Below are positions 1-5,687 of a stretch of DNA of 6,142 bases, in pieces (position 1 is the first letter of the stretch; every line of letters begins with the position of its first letter). The notes under the pieces were generated by a model. The model was not told where the DNA came from. It did not search any database and saw only the letters and a list, made by a program, of their open reading frames with translations. The DNA is from Anaerolineaceae bacterium (lineage in GTDB: Bacteria > Chloroflexota > Anaerolineae > Anaerolineales > Anaerolineaceae). Location of the stretch: contig DLXG01000264.1 of assembly GCA_003448875.1 (NCBI GenBank), forward strand, positions 1-6,142, in the 5' to 3' direction. The translations under genes were made by a program, and so were the position numbers.

Positions 1-271
1 CAGCGCGCAGGGGCGCCATGGCCCGGTCGATGTACTCCTGCGTAGCTTTATCGGGGTCGATCTCCATGGCCCACAGGTTGGCAATGCCCTGGATCGCGGT
101 GATTTGGTGGCCTATCGACTGCTCAAAGACGTCTGCCAGGTTGGAGGCCGGGTCGGTGGTCACAATCAGCGTTTTCTTGCCCTGCTCTGCCAGCCGGACC
201 GCGTGCGTGCATGCCATCGAGGTCTTTCCGACCCCACCTTTGCCCGAAAAAAAGAGATAGGAAGTTGCCAT
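1..271 (-). CDS. arsA: Arsenical pump-driving ATPase ArsA, N-terminal part (cut by window edge)
   Basis: Only the first 90 codons are present; the gene runs off the left edge. ArsA is the soluble ATPase that receives As(III)/Sb(III) from ArsD and energises the membrane efflux pump. Seen here: a deviant Walker A P-loop GKGGVGKTS at residues 10-18, with the signature lysine K11 of the ArsA/Get3/MinD group, then TTDPASNLADVF at about 38-49. The DPASN form matches true ArsA better than the DPAHS form usual in Get3/TRC40 proteins. The start ATG (271-269) follows the arsD stop by one base (TAA-T-ATG), so translation is probably coupled and dependent on arsD ribosomes. Whether this is a one-domain or duplicated two-domain ArsA cannot be told, and the pump gene (arsB or acr3) would lie outside the window. 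Identification is secure. Confidence 0.95.
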   Translation of the reverse strand, partial: MATSYLFFSGKGGVGKTSMACTHAVRLAEQGKKTLIVTTDPASNLADVFEQSIGHQITAIQGIANLWAMEIDPDKATQEYIDRAMAPLRA

Positions 272-272
272 A

Positions 273-638
273 TTACTTCCCACCGTTCCGCTTACCCAAG
301 ATCTCAAAGATACCCGGATACTTCCCCTCGGCAACGATTTCACCCCGCACTACCACGATCGGCAGCGCCGCCATTTCTTTCTCGCGTACCAAGCGCATCA
401 CTTCCGCATTCCCTAAAAAAGCCTGCGGATTAGAGGCCATCTGGTAACGAGTCACCTGGTAGCCTTCCTGCTGCAGCCGTAAAATGGTTTCATTGAGATC
501 CAATAAGGTCTGGTCCAGGGTCGGCCCGCACAGTCCCGTTGGGCAGCACATGGGCGGATCAAAGATTTCCACATCTGGGCGAGTCCCGGGTTTTGAAAAC
601 GTAAAGGTGCGTTTGAAATTCTGACTATTTTCGCTCAT
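273..638 (-). CDS. arsD: Arsenic metallochaperone / weak trans-acting repressor ArsD
   Basis: 121 aa. ArsD binds trivalent arsenic or antimony in the cytosol and passes it to the ArsA ATPase; the family also has weak repressor activity. The diagnostic segment IFDPPMCCPTGLCG is at residues 25-38, giving the three metal ligands C31, C32 and C37 (equivalent to C12, C13, C18 of plasmid R773 ArsD). The conserved LPIVVVRGEIVAEGKYP segment follows at about 92-108. Two differences from the enterobacterial protein are visible: about 19 extra residues precede the core, and the C-terminal vicinal cysteine pairs are missing. Those pairs are known to be dispensable for chaperoning. The ATG at 638-636 has GGAG (653-650) 11 bases upstream. 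It lies 41 bases after arsR and one base before arsA, in an arsR-arsD-arsA operon. Confidence 0.95.
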   Translation of the reverse strand: MSENSQNFKRTFTFSKPGTRPDVEIFDPPMCCPTGLCGPTLDQTLLDLNETILRLQQEGYQVTRYQMASNPQAFLGNAEVMRLVREKEMAALPIVVVRGEIVAEGKYPGIFEILGKRNGGK

Positions 639-671
639 ATTATTTCTATCTCCATTGAAGTATCAAAGCTA

Positions 672-696
672 AAAAACGTTCAATCAGTACGTTTTT
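672..696 (-). terminator. Hairpin with U-tract at the arsR stop codon (possible attenuator)
   Basis: AAAAACGT (672-679) and ACGTTTTT (689-696) form a perfect 8-bp inverted repeat with a 9-base loop. In the minus-strand transcript the right arm runs directly into a U-tract, as in an intrinsic terminator. It is placed across the arsR stop codon, before arsD. The stem is AT-rich with only two G/C pairs, so it is thermodynamically weak. Partial attenuation of arsDA, or an mRNA processing/stability site, is more likely than full termination. Symmetry means it could also act on plus-strand transcripts. Confidence 0.35.
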
Positions 697-1066
697 CGAT
701 GCCAAAGCGTAGGTTTTCAAATGCCTGGGGGCCACACATGATGCGGCGGGATTGAATGCGATCTGGGTCAAAGAAGGTGTTAAAAGTTTGCCGGAAATCC
801 TCAAATGCCTTCAAATTGATTGAGTAATATACCCATCGCGCATCCTTTGGATCCCGTTCGACATTGACTAACCCCACTTCACGCAAAACACTCAGGTGGT
901 GAGAAATCAGGTTTGGCGCAAGTTGTAGCGCATTCCCCAACTCGCAGTTACACTGCACCCCCTCAATGATCTGCTCCAGAAGCAGCAGTCGATTGGGTTC
1001 GGCGAGCACCTTCAGCCAGCGGGCTAAATCTGTCACCTGCTCTTTTGAGAATTCTGCATTATCCAT
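680..1066 (-). CDS. arsR: ArsR/SmtB-family As(III)-responsive repressor
   Basis: 128 aa from the ATG at 1066-1064. This start was chosen over an in-frame TTG at 1090 because AAAGGAA stands 5-6 bases ahead of the ATG, and because the TTG falls inside the putative operator at or near the transcription start. ArsR dimers repress ars operons and leave DNA when As(III) or Sb(III) binds. Visible: WLKVLAEPNRLLLLEQI helix region (about 17-34), the metalloid site C39-N-C41 just before the DNA-binding helices (the family's CxC motif, CVC in the E. coli proteins), recognition helix NLISHHLSVLREVGLV (about 52-67), and wing RDPKDARWVYYSI (about 71-83). A further cysteine, C111, in the C-terminal extension could supply a third ligand, but that is inference. 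First gene of arsR-arsD-arsA, with its own promoter/operator upstream. Confidence 0.93.
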   Translation of the reverse strand: MDNAEFSKEQVTDLARWLKVLAEPNRLLLLEQIIEGVQCNCELGNALQLAPNLISHHLSVLREVGLVNVERDPKDARWVYYSINLKAFEDFRQTFNTFFDPDRIQSRRIMCGPQAFENLRFGIEKRTD

Positions 1067-1085
1067 GCGGTTCCTTTCTGGATAT

Positions 1086-1109
1086 TTCAATCGCTATTGA
1101 ATTATATCA
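1086..1109 (-). promoter_or_regulatory. arsR promoter (extended -10) with candidate ArsR operator
   Basis: On the minus strand TGATATAAT (1109-1101) is a consensus extended -10 element. No good -35 is seen, which extended -10 promoters tolerate. Immediately downstream is a perfect inverted repeat TTCAAT-N4-ATTGAA (1086-1101) that would cover the transcription start, expected near 1094. ArsR-type operators are short AT-rich dyads of this kind placed over the promoter, so autoregulation is likely. The leader to the ATG at 1066 is then about 28 bases. The promoter call is firm by motif; the operator assignment is inference. Confidence 0.7.
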
Positions 1110-1176
1110 TCAATGACGTAACGAGGCACTTATTTTGGGGATATTTCTGAGTATATCGGTAGACGTAGATGGATAT

Positions 1177-2325
1177 TTACAAAACAAACATGCTGGGATT
1201 TATTTCTTCTGCCCAGGCAAGTATGCCGCCATGCAAATTGGAGATGCGCGAATAGCCAGCCTGCAATAATACTTCTACAGCGCGTGCTGAACGCACCCCG
1301 TTGCGACAGAACACCACCCATTCAACAGAGGGATCCAACTCGTCCAGGCATGTTTGCAGCCTGGCTAATGGGATTACTTTTGCACCAGTAAGCTGTGAAA
1401 ACTGTCCCTCCAGCTCCTCGCGGACATCCAGCAGGTGAACCGCCTCACCCCGATCCAGCCGCGCTGCCAGCTCCCGTACGCTAATCTCCGGGATGCCCAA
1501 CGGTGTGTGTACGCCGCGGGTTGGAACGCCACAAAACTGTTCGTAATCGATCAGGTGAGTCACCTGTGGGTTGGGTCCGCAAATCTTACAGTTCGGGTTC
1601 TTGCGCAGCTGAACCGTATGAAAGGTCAAATCCAGTGCATCATAGAGCAGCAGGCGACCGATCAGCGACTCACCGATGCCCAGGATTATTTTGATCACCT
1701 CCGTGCCCTGGAGTGTCCCAACCGTGCCTGGGAGTACGCCAAACACACCACCCTCCGCACAAGTAGGAACCGACCCAGGCGGGGGCGGTTCTGGAAACAG
1801 GCAACGGTAGCACGGCCCGCTGCGCGCATCAAAAACACTGACCTGGCCCTCAAATCGTAAGATCGAACCGTATATATATGGCCTGCCGGTCAATACACAC
1901 AAATCGTTGATCAGGTAACGCGTTGGGAAATTATCCGTGCCATCCACAAGGATATCGTAACCGCCAGCGATTTGCTCCGCATTTTCAGCGCTGAAAACCT
2001 CATTATAAGCATCGACCTGAATGTGGGGGTTGAGATCAAGCATTCGCTGACGCGCCGACTCCACCTTGAGCTTGCCCACCCGGCTGGTATCGTGAATGAC
2101 CTGGCGCTGCAAGTTCGAACAATCCACAACGTCATAATCGACAATGCCAATATGCCCAATACCTGCCGCAGCCAGATACAGGCCCAGAGGCGAACCGAGC
2201 CCGCCAGAGCCCACCAGCAGTACGGAAGCGTCCTTGAGCTTGCGCTGACCCGTAAGCCCGACTTCCGGGATCAGCAGATGGCGCGAATACCGGATCATTT
2301 CCTCTTGGGAGAGTTGTGGCAGCAT
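1177..2325 (-). CDS. MoeB/ThiF-type E1-like adenylyltransferase fused to C-terminal rhodanese (MoeZ/MOCS3-like)
   Basis: 382 aa. Proteins of this architecture adenylate the C-terminal Gly-Gly of a small sulfur-carrier protein (MoaD, ThiS or CysO type) and, through the rhodanese domain, supply persulfide sulfur to make its thiocarboxylate. Visible: RYSRHLLIPEVG at the N terminus, nucleotide loop GSGGLGSP (39-46), D63 and D65 in VDYDVVD, NLQRQ (71-75), DGTDNFPTRY (128-137), zinc cysteine pairs C172/C175 and C246/C249, and a cysteine in TCAEGGVFG (C189). The rhodanese domain spans about 280-378, with active-site loop C340-RNGVRS. Both halves look catalytically intact. The ATG is preceded by a near-perfect GAGGTGA. 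The gene lies 62 bases after MT1 with no clear promoter of its own, so it probably belongs to the upstream operon. No carrier-protein gene is in the window, so the sulfur acceptor is unknown; MoeB/MoeZ, ThiF and CysO-activating roles remain open. Confidence 0.9.
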   Translation of the reverse strand: MLPQLSQEEMIRYSRHLLIPEVGLTGQRKLKDASVLLVGSGGLGSPLGLYLAAAGIGHIGIVDYDVVDCSNLQRQVIHDTSRVGKLKVESARQRMLDLNPHIQVDAYNEVFSAENAEQIAGGYDILVDGTDNFPTRYLINDLCVLTGRPYIYGSILRFEGQVSVFDARSGPCYRCLFPEPPPPGSVPTCAEGGVFGVLPGTVGTLQGTEVIKIILGIGESLIGRLLLYDALDLTFHTVQLRKNPNCKICGPNPQVTHLIDYEQFCGVPTRGVHTPLGIPEISVRELAARLDRGEAVHLLDVREELEGQFSQLTGAKVIPLARLQTCLDELDPSVEWVVFCRNGVRSARAVEVLLQAGYSRISNLHGGILAWAEEINPSMFVL

Positions 2326-2387
2326 GAATCACCTCAGCAAGAGATTATCGCACAGCTCATTAAAAAACAGTATGCACCGCTCCGAAT

Positions 2388-3065
2388 TTAGTTTTCGCTT
2401 GCCGGCTTCATTGCGGTAACAATCTCGGACGGTGCTTTACCGCCCAGATACGTCCGCCGCACTTGATGAAAGCCCGCTCGCAAGGTCAGATCTTCCATCA
2501 ATACTGGCCGGCAGCCGCCCATCAGGTACAAAACAAGCTTTGGTGGCAGGAACTGGTACAGCCTCTCTCGAAATAAAACGGTCTCTTGATCTGCCTTGCT
2601 CATGTTAAGCAAAATCATCCGTCCCCCTGGCTTGAGCACGCGTTTGAACTCCGCCAGGATACCCGGCATCTCCTCTTCAGGGATGAGATCGAGCATATAG
2701 CCATTGTAGAGGATATCGAAGGTGTTGGATGAATACGGTATCTGGGTGGCACTGCCTTCTTTCAATACAAACTGGGAAAACCCACTTGATCGTAGGCGCT
2801 GCTCGGTGAGGGCCAGCATACTGGTCGAGATGTCCATACCAGAAAAGACGGCCTCTTTTCCGACCCGCCTGGCGATTTCTACAGCAGTGAGCCCAGGGCC
2901 AACGGCCACCTCCAGGACTTTCTCACCTGGCTGGAGGTTAGCCTGTTCCAATGCCTCCAAGTGGTATTCCCATTCCATTGGGGCGACGGTTTTGCTGTAA
3001 ATCCAGCCCCGTCGGTTGTAGGCCTGTTTGATGGTCTGCGGTTGGTATTCGTGAGCCTTTATCAT
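2388..3065 (-). CDS. UbiE-like class I SAM-dependent methyltransferase, MT1 (substrate unknown)
   Basis: 225 aa. Rossmann-type methyltransferase: motif I VLEVAVGPG (50-58) binds SAM, acidic D78 in GMDIS would hold the ribose, the post-II segment has NGYMLDLIP (121-129), and AEFKRVLKPGGR (138-149) is the usual strand-4/helix region of the UbiE/Methyltransf_11 group. Its only cysteine is C185, in LMGGCRPV (181-188). The same motif and the same NGYM-DL-P and AEFKRVLKP segments occur in MT2, on the other side of the exporter, so the two are paralogs. ArsM arsenite methyltransferases need at least two, usually three or four, conserved cysteines, so ArsM activity is not supported. AGAGGA stands about 7 bases before the ATG. 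Cytosolic; no signal or membrane segment seen. A quinone, small xenobiotic, lipid or metalloid substrate are all possible. Confidence 0.85.
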   Translation of the reverse strand: MIKAHEYQPQTIKQAYNRRGWIYSKTVAPMEWEYHLEALEQANLQPGEKVLEVAVGPGLTAVEIARRVGKEAVFSGMDISTSMLALTEQRLRSSGFSQFVLKEGSATQIPYSSNTFDILYNGYMLDLIPEEEMPGILAEFKRVLKPGGRMILLNMSKADQETVLFRERLYQFLPPKLVLYLMGGCRPVLMEDLTLRAGFHQVRRTYLGGKAPSEIVTAMKPASEN

Positions 3066-3175
3066 CGTTGTTTCCTCTCGATTAATTCACTTATTGGTTT
3101 GAGATCACGCTTAATCTGCGGCTGCTCGCTGGTAGCAGCCGATCCGAACCGGCCGACCAGAACATACCGCTCCAT
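3062..3175 (-). other. Alternative-frame 37-codon ORF: possible true exporter C terminus or overlapping small ORF
   Basis: In the frame beginning at ATG 3175-3173, 37 sense codons run without a stop to a TGA (3064-3062) that overlaps the MT1 start codon as ATGA, a classic translational-coupling arrangement. The product starts MERYVLVGRFG and ends ISELIERKQR, looking like an ordinary charged cytosolic tail. It overlaps the last 22 codons of the exporter, whose own frame there is unusually rich in Cys and Arg. The switch point lies at a run of five A in the transcript (3179-3175 on the plus strand read as T). Three readings are possible: the exporter carries a one-base indel here (or an assembly error), ribosomes shift frame, or this is chance. 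An independent small protein is least likely, although AGGA lies close before the ATG. Confidence 0.35.
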
Positions 3176-4388
3176 TTTTCCTGGAGCAGCCGAGTGCAAA
3201 GAAGGCTAGCAGGACACCGACCAGGGTAAACCCGGCAGCAACCCGGAAGATATCGAGCGGTGGCATCCACTGGCTCGCGATCACCACCCCTATCGGGCCT
3301 AGGATTCCGCCCATCGCCGCGGCCGACTCTTTGAGCCCCATCACGCGGGAACGATTAGTCTCTCTTGTCAGATCCAGGTAGGCAGCGCTGAGCGCCGGGG
3401 AAATCAGCGCCCCACCAACGCCACCAAAAACACCCGCCAGAACCAACAGCCAGAACTCATTCGCCAGGGTCAGGCCCAGGTAGAAGATGATTTTGAAGAT
3501 AAAACCGAGGACAATCAGTGGCCGGCGGCCAAAGCGGTCGCTGAGCCGGCCCAGCCCAAACTGACCTGCCACAAATGACAATCCATACAGGCTGACAATC
3601 AGGCCGAACTGGCTGGAGGTGTAGTGCAGCCCCTGGTAGGCATACACGGCCAGCTGCGGCTCGACAAAGGCAAAGATGGACACCTCAAGGAAATCTAACA
3701 CCAGCAGCGGCAGGATGCGAAAATCAACATTGAACCAGGTCCTTGGGTCAGGAAGCTTCCGGTCTATTGCTGGTGCAGGTTCTTTGTCGGGCGATATCTG
3801 CATGCGCGTTTCGGGTACCAATATCAGGGTAGCCAATAAACCAACCGCGGCCAGGATGGCAGAGACGGTAAACGGCGCTGCAAATCCTCCCTGATCGTAT
3901 AGAAAGCCGCCCAGCGCCGGGCCAAAAATAAATCCCGCGCCATAGCTGCCCATCAATAGACCTACCCACCGCGCCCGCTGGGTATCGGGTACCGCGTCCG
4001 CCACAAAGCTGATCGAGGCTGGCAGCAGGCCAGCCGTGACCGCGCCCTGAGCCATGCGGATCAGGACATACCCAGAAGATGAATTGACCAGTAGAAAGCC
4101 CAGGTTGGCCAGCGCCACACCTGCCAGCGCAGTTAGGCTGACCGGGCGTCGGCCGACCCGGTCAGCCAGTGAACCCAGAATCGGCGCCATCAGCAGCTGC
4201 CCGATAGCAAAGGCGATTGCCATGTAGCCCAGGGTTTCCACCCCGGCCCCCAGCTCGCCTAACCGTTTGGCAAAGATGGGCATCACGATGCCGTAGCCTG
4301 TCTCCATCAGCATCACGCTGCCAGCTAAGAGGAGGATGGCCCGGCGAGCCTGGCGATCCATTATGCGTGGTTGAATAGGTTGATCCAT
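3111..4388 (-). CDS. Major facilitator superfamily exporter, DHA1/TetA-like, 12 TM
   Basis: 425 aa, the usual length for a 12-helix drug/H+ antiporter. Visible: motif A GSLADRVGRRP (72-82) between TM2 and TM3 and its second-half copy GRLSDRFGRRP (280-290); antiporter motif C within GSYGAGFIFGPALGG (147-161) in TM5; a charged central loop at about 192-222. It would move a small solute out of the cytosol in exchange for protons; the substrate is not readable. It sits between two paralogous methyltransferases, which suggests export of a methylated product or of the same toxin they act on. It starts 27 bases after the MT2 stop; AAAGGAA is close to the ATG, and a second Met at residue 10 has no better site. 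All three cysteines (C401, C409, C418) are in the last 25 residues, and an alternative frame through the tail reaches the MT1 start, so the exact C terminus is doubtful. Not recognisable as ArsB, Acr3 or ArsP. Confidence 0.88.
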   Translation of the reverse strand: MDQPIQPRIMDRQARRAILLLAGSVMLMETGYGIVMPIFAKRLGELGAGVETLGYMAIAFAIGQLLMAPILGSLADRVGRRPVSLTALAGVALANLGFLLVNSSSGYVLIRMAQGAVTAGLLPASISFVADAVPDTQRARWVGLLMGSYGAGFIFGPALGGFLYDQGGFAAPFTVSAILAAVGLLATLILVPETRMQISPDKEPAPAIDRKLPDPRTWFNVDFRILPLLVLDFLEVSIFAFVEPQLAVYAYQGLHYTSSQFGLIVSLYGLSFVAGQFGLGRLSDRFGRRPLIVLGFIFKIIFYLGLTLANEFWLLVLAGVFGGVGGALISPALSAAYLDLTRETNRSRVMGLKESAAAMGGILGPIGVVIASQWMPPLDIFRVAAGFTLVGVLLAFFALGCSRKNGAVCSGRPVRIGCYQRAAAD

Positions 4389-4415
4389 TTCCTTTCTTTC
4401 GTTTCCTATTAATCC

Positions 4416-5075
4416 TCAACTGGCTTTGGCCAGAATGACTTCCGAAGGGAAAAAGAACTGCTGCTGGTATTCCCTGACCATCACCCTAAACCCGGCCTGT
4501 CCAAGTGGACCAGCTAGTTTTACGCCACGGCAGCCGCCCATCAGCGCCGGTGACTGGCGGTAAATCCACTCATAGAAGTGGCTGCCCCAGCGTTCTCCTT
4601 CCGTCATATTGATTAGCACAAGCCGGCCGTCTGGTTTCAGCACGCGTTTGAATTCGGCTAGAAGCTGAGGAACAGCAGTATTGGGCATCAGGTCAAACAT
4701 ATAGCCGTTGATGAGCAGATCAAAAGTTCCCAATGGGTACGAGATCTCGAACGCGCTGCCCTGTTTCAGTTCCACCGGCGCCCGGGTATCCTTCAGCTTG
4801 GCCTGCGCTTTTTGCAGCATCCCTTCGGAAATATCAATCGCCGCGGTCATGCCGGTTGGATTTCGGCGGACGATCTCCGTCAGAATCATACCGGTGCCGG
4901 CGGCGACATCTAAAATCTGTTCCCCATCCCGAATATCCGCCAATTCAATCCCCCGCTGGCGGGCACGGGTCTCAGTCAGCGTTCCCCACAGGTCATAAAC
5001 CCGCGCGATCCGGTTGTATACATTCCGCACTTCCTTTTGTGATAAACGAGCATCCACACCGGTTGAAGCATTCAT
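4416..5075 (-). CDS. UbiE-like class I SAM-dependent methyltransferase, MT2 (substrate unknown)
   Basis: 219 aa. Motif I ILDVAAGTG (54-62) is a canonical SAM-binding loop, with D81 in AIDIS as the acidic ribose contact, NGYMFDLMP (123-131), and AEFKRVLKPDGR (140-151). Its single cysteine is C182 in LMGGCRGV (178-185). The parallel with MT1 is close in these blocks, but the sequences have diverged elsewhere, so the duplication is not recent. The N-terminal VYNRIARVYDLWG segment (19-31) resembles UbiE/COQ5 and phospholipid N-methyltransferases. Too few cysteines for ArsM. First gene after marR and probably the first of the structural operon: its upstream region carries the same dyad as the marR promoter. 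TAGGAGA stands about 8-9 bases before the ATG. Cytosolic by absence of signal or membrane segments. Confidence 0.85.
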   Translation of the reverse strand: MNASTGVDARLSQKEVRNVYNRIARVYDLWGTLTETRARQRGIELADIRDGEQILDVAAGTGMILTEIVRRNPTGMTAAIDISEGMLQKAQAKLKDTRAPVELKQGSAFEISYPLGTFDLLINGYMFDLMPNTAVPQLLAEFKRVLKPDGRLVLINMTEGERWGSHFYEWIYRQSPALMGGCRGVKLAGPLGQAGFRVMVREYQQQFFFPSEVILAKAS

Positions 5076-5113
5076 GATCTTGGTCTCCTAATTATTCTTG
5101 CTATTAGCAAAAT

Positions 5114-5126
5114 TTGTATATTACAA
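5114..5126 (-). promoter_or_regulatory. Candidate MarR operator over the MT2 promoter
   Basis: A perfect dyad TTGTA-TAT-TACAA (5114-5126) lies 39 bases upstream of the MT2 ATG. Read on the minus strand it contains TAATAT (5123-5118), in exactly the position that TATAAT takes within the marR dyad, so it is the likely -10 hexamer. No good -35 is seen, only a T-rich stretch. A MarR dimer bound here would block the polymerase. The shared dyad and register with 5654-5670 are seen directly; binding by the neighbouring MarR protein is inference. Confidence 0.65.
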
Positions 5127-5152
5127 CCATTTCCACAAAAAAAGAGACGAAT

Positions 5153-5629
5153 TTATGGTTCCGTCGATGGAAAGCAGCACTGCAGAGCATTCATAATCGC
5201 CCCATTCAACCGTTCCAGGCTTTGAATGACCTGCGCTCGCTCACCCTCTGGAATTCCCTCCATGACACTCGAAAAGAACCACTGCAGCGTCTCATGCAGC
5301 TGCCGTTTGGCCTGAATGCCATCGTCCGTCAGGTGTACCCGCACCACCCGCCGGTCTTCCGCATCCGGGTAGCGATCCACCAGACCTTTTTTGACCAGCG
5401 GATCGACCGTCCGAGTCATCGTGCTGCCTGCCAGCTTCATCTTCAGGCTCAGATCATTCATGGAAATGCTCTCGCCGTCTGGCATGGCCAGCAATGTGTA
5501 GCCTTGCGAACCGGTAATGTTGAGATTTTCGGTACAGACCCGATCCAGCAGCCCGGCATAACGGACCAGATCATTGGTTAACCGTTGAAGCGTTTCAGCG
5601 AACAGAAGTTGAAAAGAGTCTTTATCCAT
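5153..5629 (-). CDS. MarR-family winged-helix transcriptional regulator
   Basis: 158 aa, typical MarR length. MarR proteins are dimeric winged-helix repressors released by phenolic, oxidant or other small ligands, often controlling an adjacent exporter. Visible: N-terminal dimerisation helix (about 5-32), DNA-binding region ISMNDLSLKMKLAGSTMTRTVDPL (about 55-78 including the recognition helix), wing YPDAEDRRVVRVHLT (87-101) with the conserved D-x-R pattern, and C-terminal dimerisation helices (about 103-150). Cysteines: C32 in the dimerisation helix and a vicinal pair C151-C152 near the end, which could make it thiol- or metalloid-sensitive (inference). The ATG at 5629 fits family N termini, but the Shine-Dalgarno is poor (AGGA about 17 bases away), suggesting low expression. 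It is upstream of and co-directional with MT2, and has a strong promoter covered by its own likely operator. Confidence 0.9.
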   Translation of the reverse strand: MDKDSFQLLFAETLQRLTNDLVRYAGLLDRVCTENLNITGSQGYTLLAMPDGESISMNDLSLKMKLAGSTMTRTVDPLVKKGLVDRYPDAEDRRVVRVHLTDDGIQAKRQLHETLQWFFSSVMEGIPEGERAQVIQSLERLNGAIMNALQCCFPSTEP

Positions 5630-5653
5630 AATAGATTACTTGTATATCCTATA

Positions 5654-5687
5654 ATTTGTATTATACAAATAATTTCAAGAATGTCAA
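5654..5687 (-). promoter_or_regulatory. marR promoter with overlapping MarR operator
   Basis: On the minus strand there is a perfect -35 TTGACA (5687-5682), a 16-base spacer, and a perfect -10 TATAAT (5665-5660). The -10 lies inside a 17-bp dyad ATTTGTA-TTA-TACAAAT (5654-5670). The start of transcription would be near 5653, giving a leader of about 24 bases. An extra half-site TTGTATAT lies at 5640-5647. A consensus promoter buried in an operator is what an autoregulated repressor with a strong but silenced promoter would show. The motifs are seen; identity of the binding protein is inferred from proximity and the second copy before MT2. Confidence 0.8.

Noticed and set aside
104..433. 109-codon open frame on the plus strand
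   Set aside because: Antisense to arsA and arsD, both of which carry clear family motifs.
1067..1090. TTG at 1090 as an upstream start for arsR
   Set aside because: It would be inside the putative operator at or near the transcription start and has no Shine-Dalgarno; the ATG at 1066 has AAAGGAA at proper spacing.
1435..1860. 141-codon open frame on the plus strand
   Set aside because: It lies entirely antisense to the E1-rhodanese gene, whose motifs are intact; no ribosome binding site and no recognisable domain.
2388..5075. Calling MT1 or MT2 an ArsM arsenite methyltransferase
   Set aside because: Each protein has a single cysteine, whereas ArsM needs at least two conserved cysteines to hold As(III); location beside ars genes alone is not enough.
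5114..5581. 155-codon open frame on the plus strand
   Set aside because: Antisense to the MarR gene; composition is that of a complementary-strand shadow and its start is inside the operator dyad.
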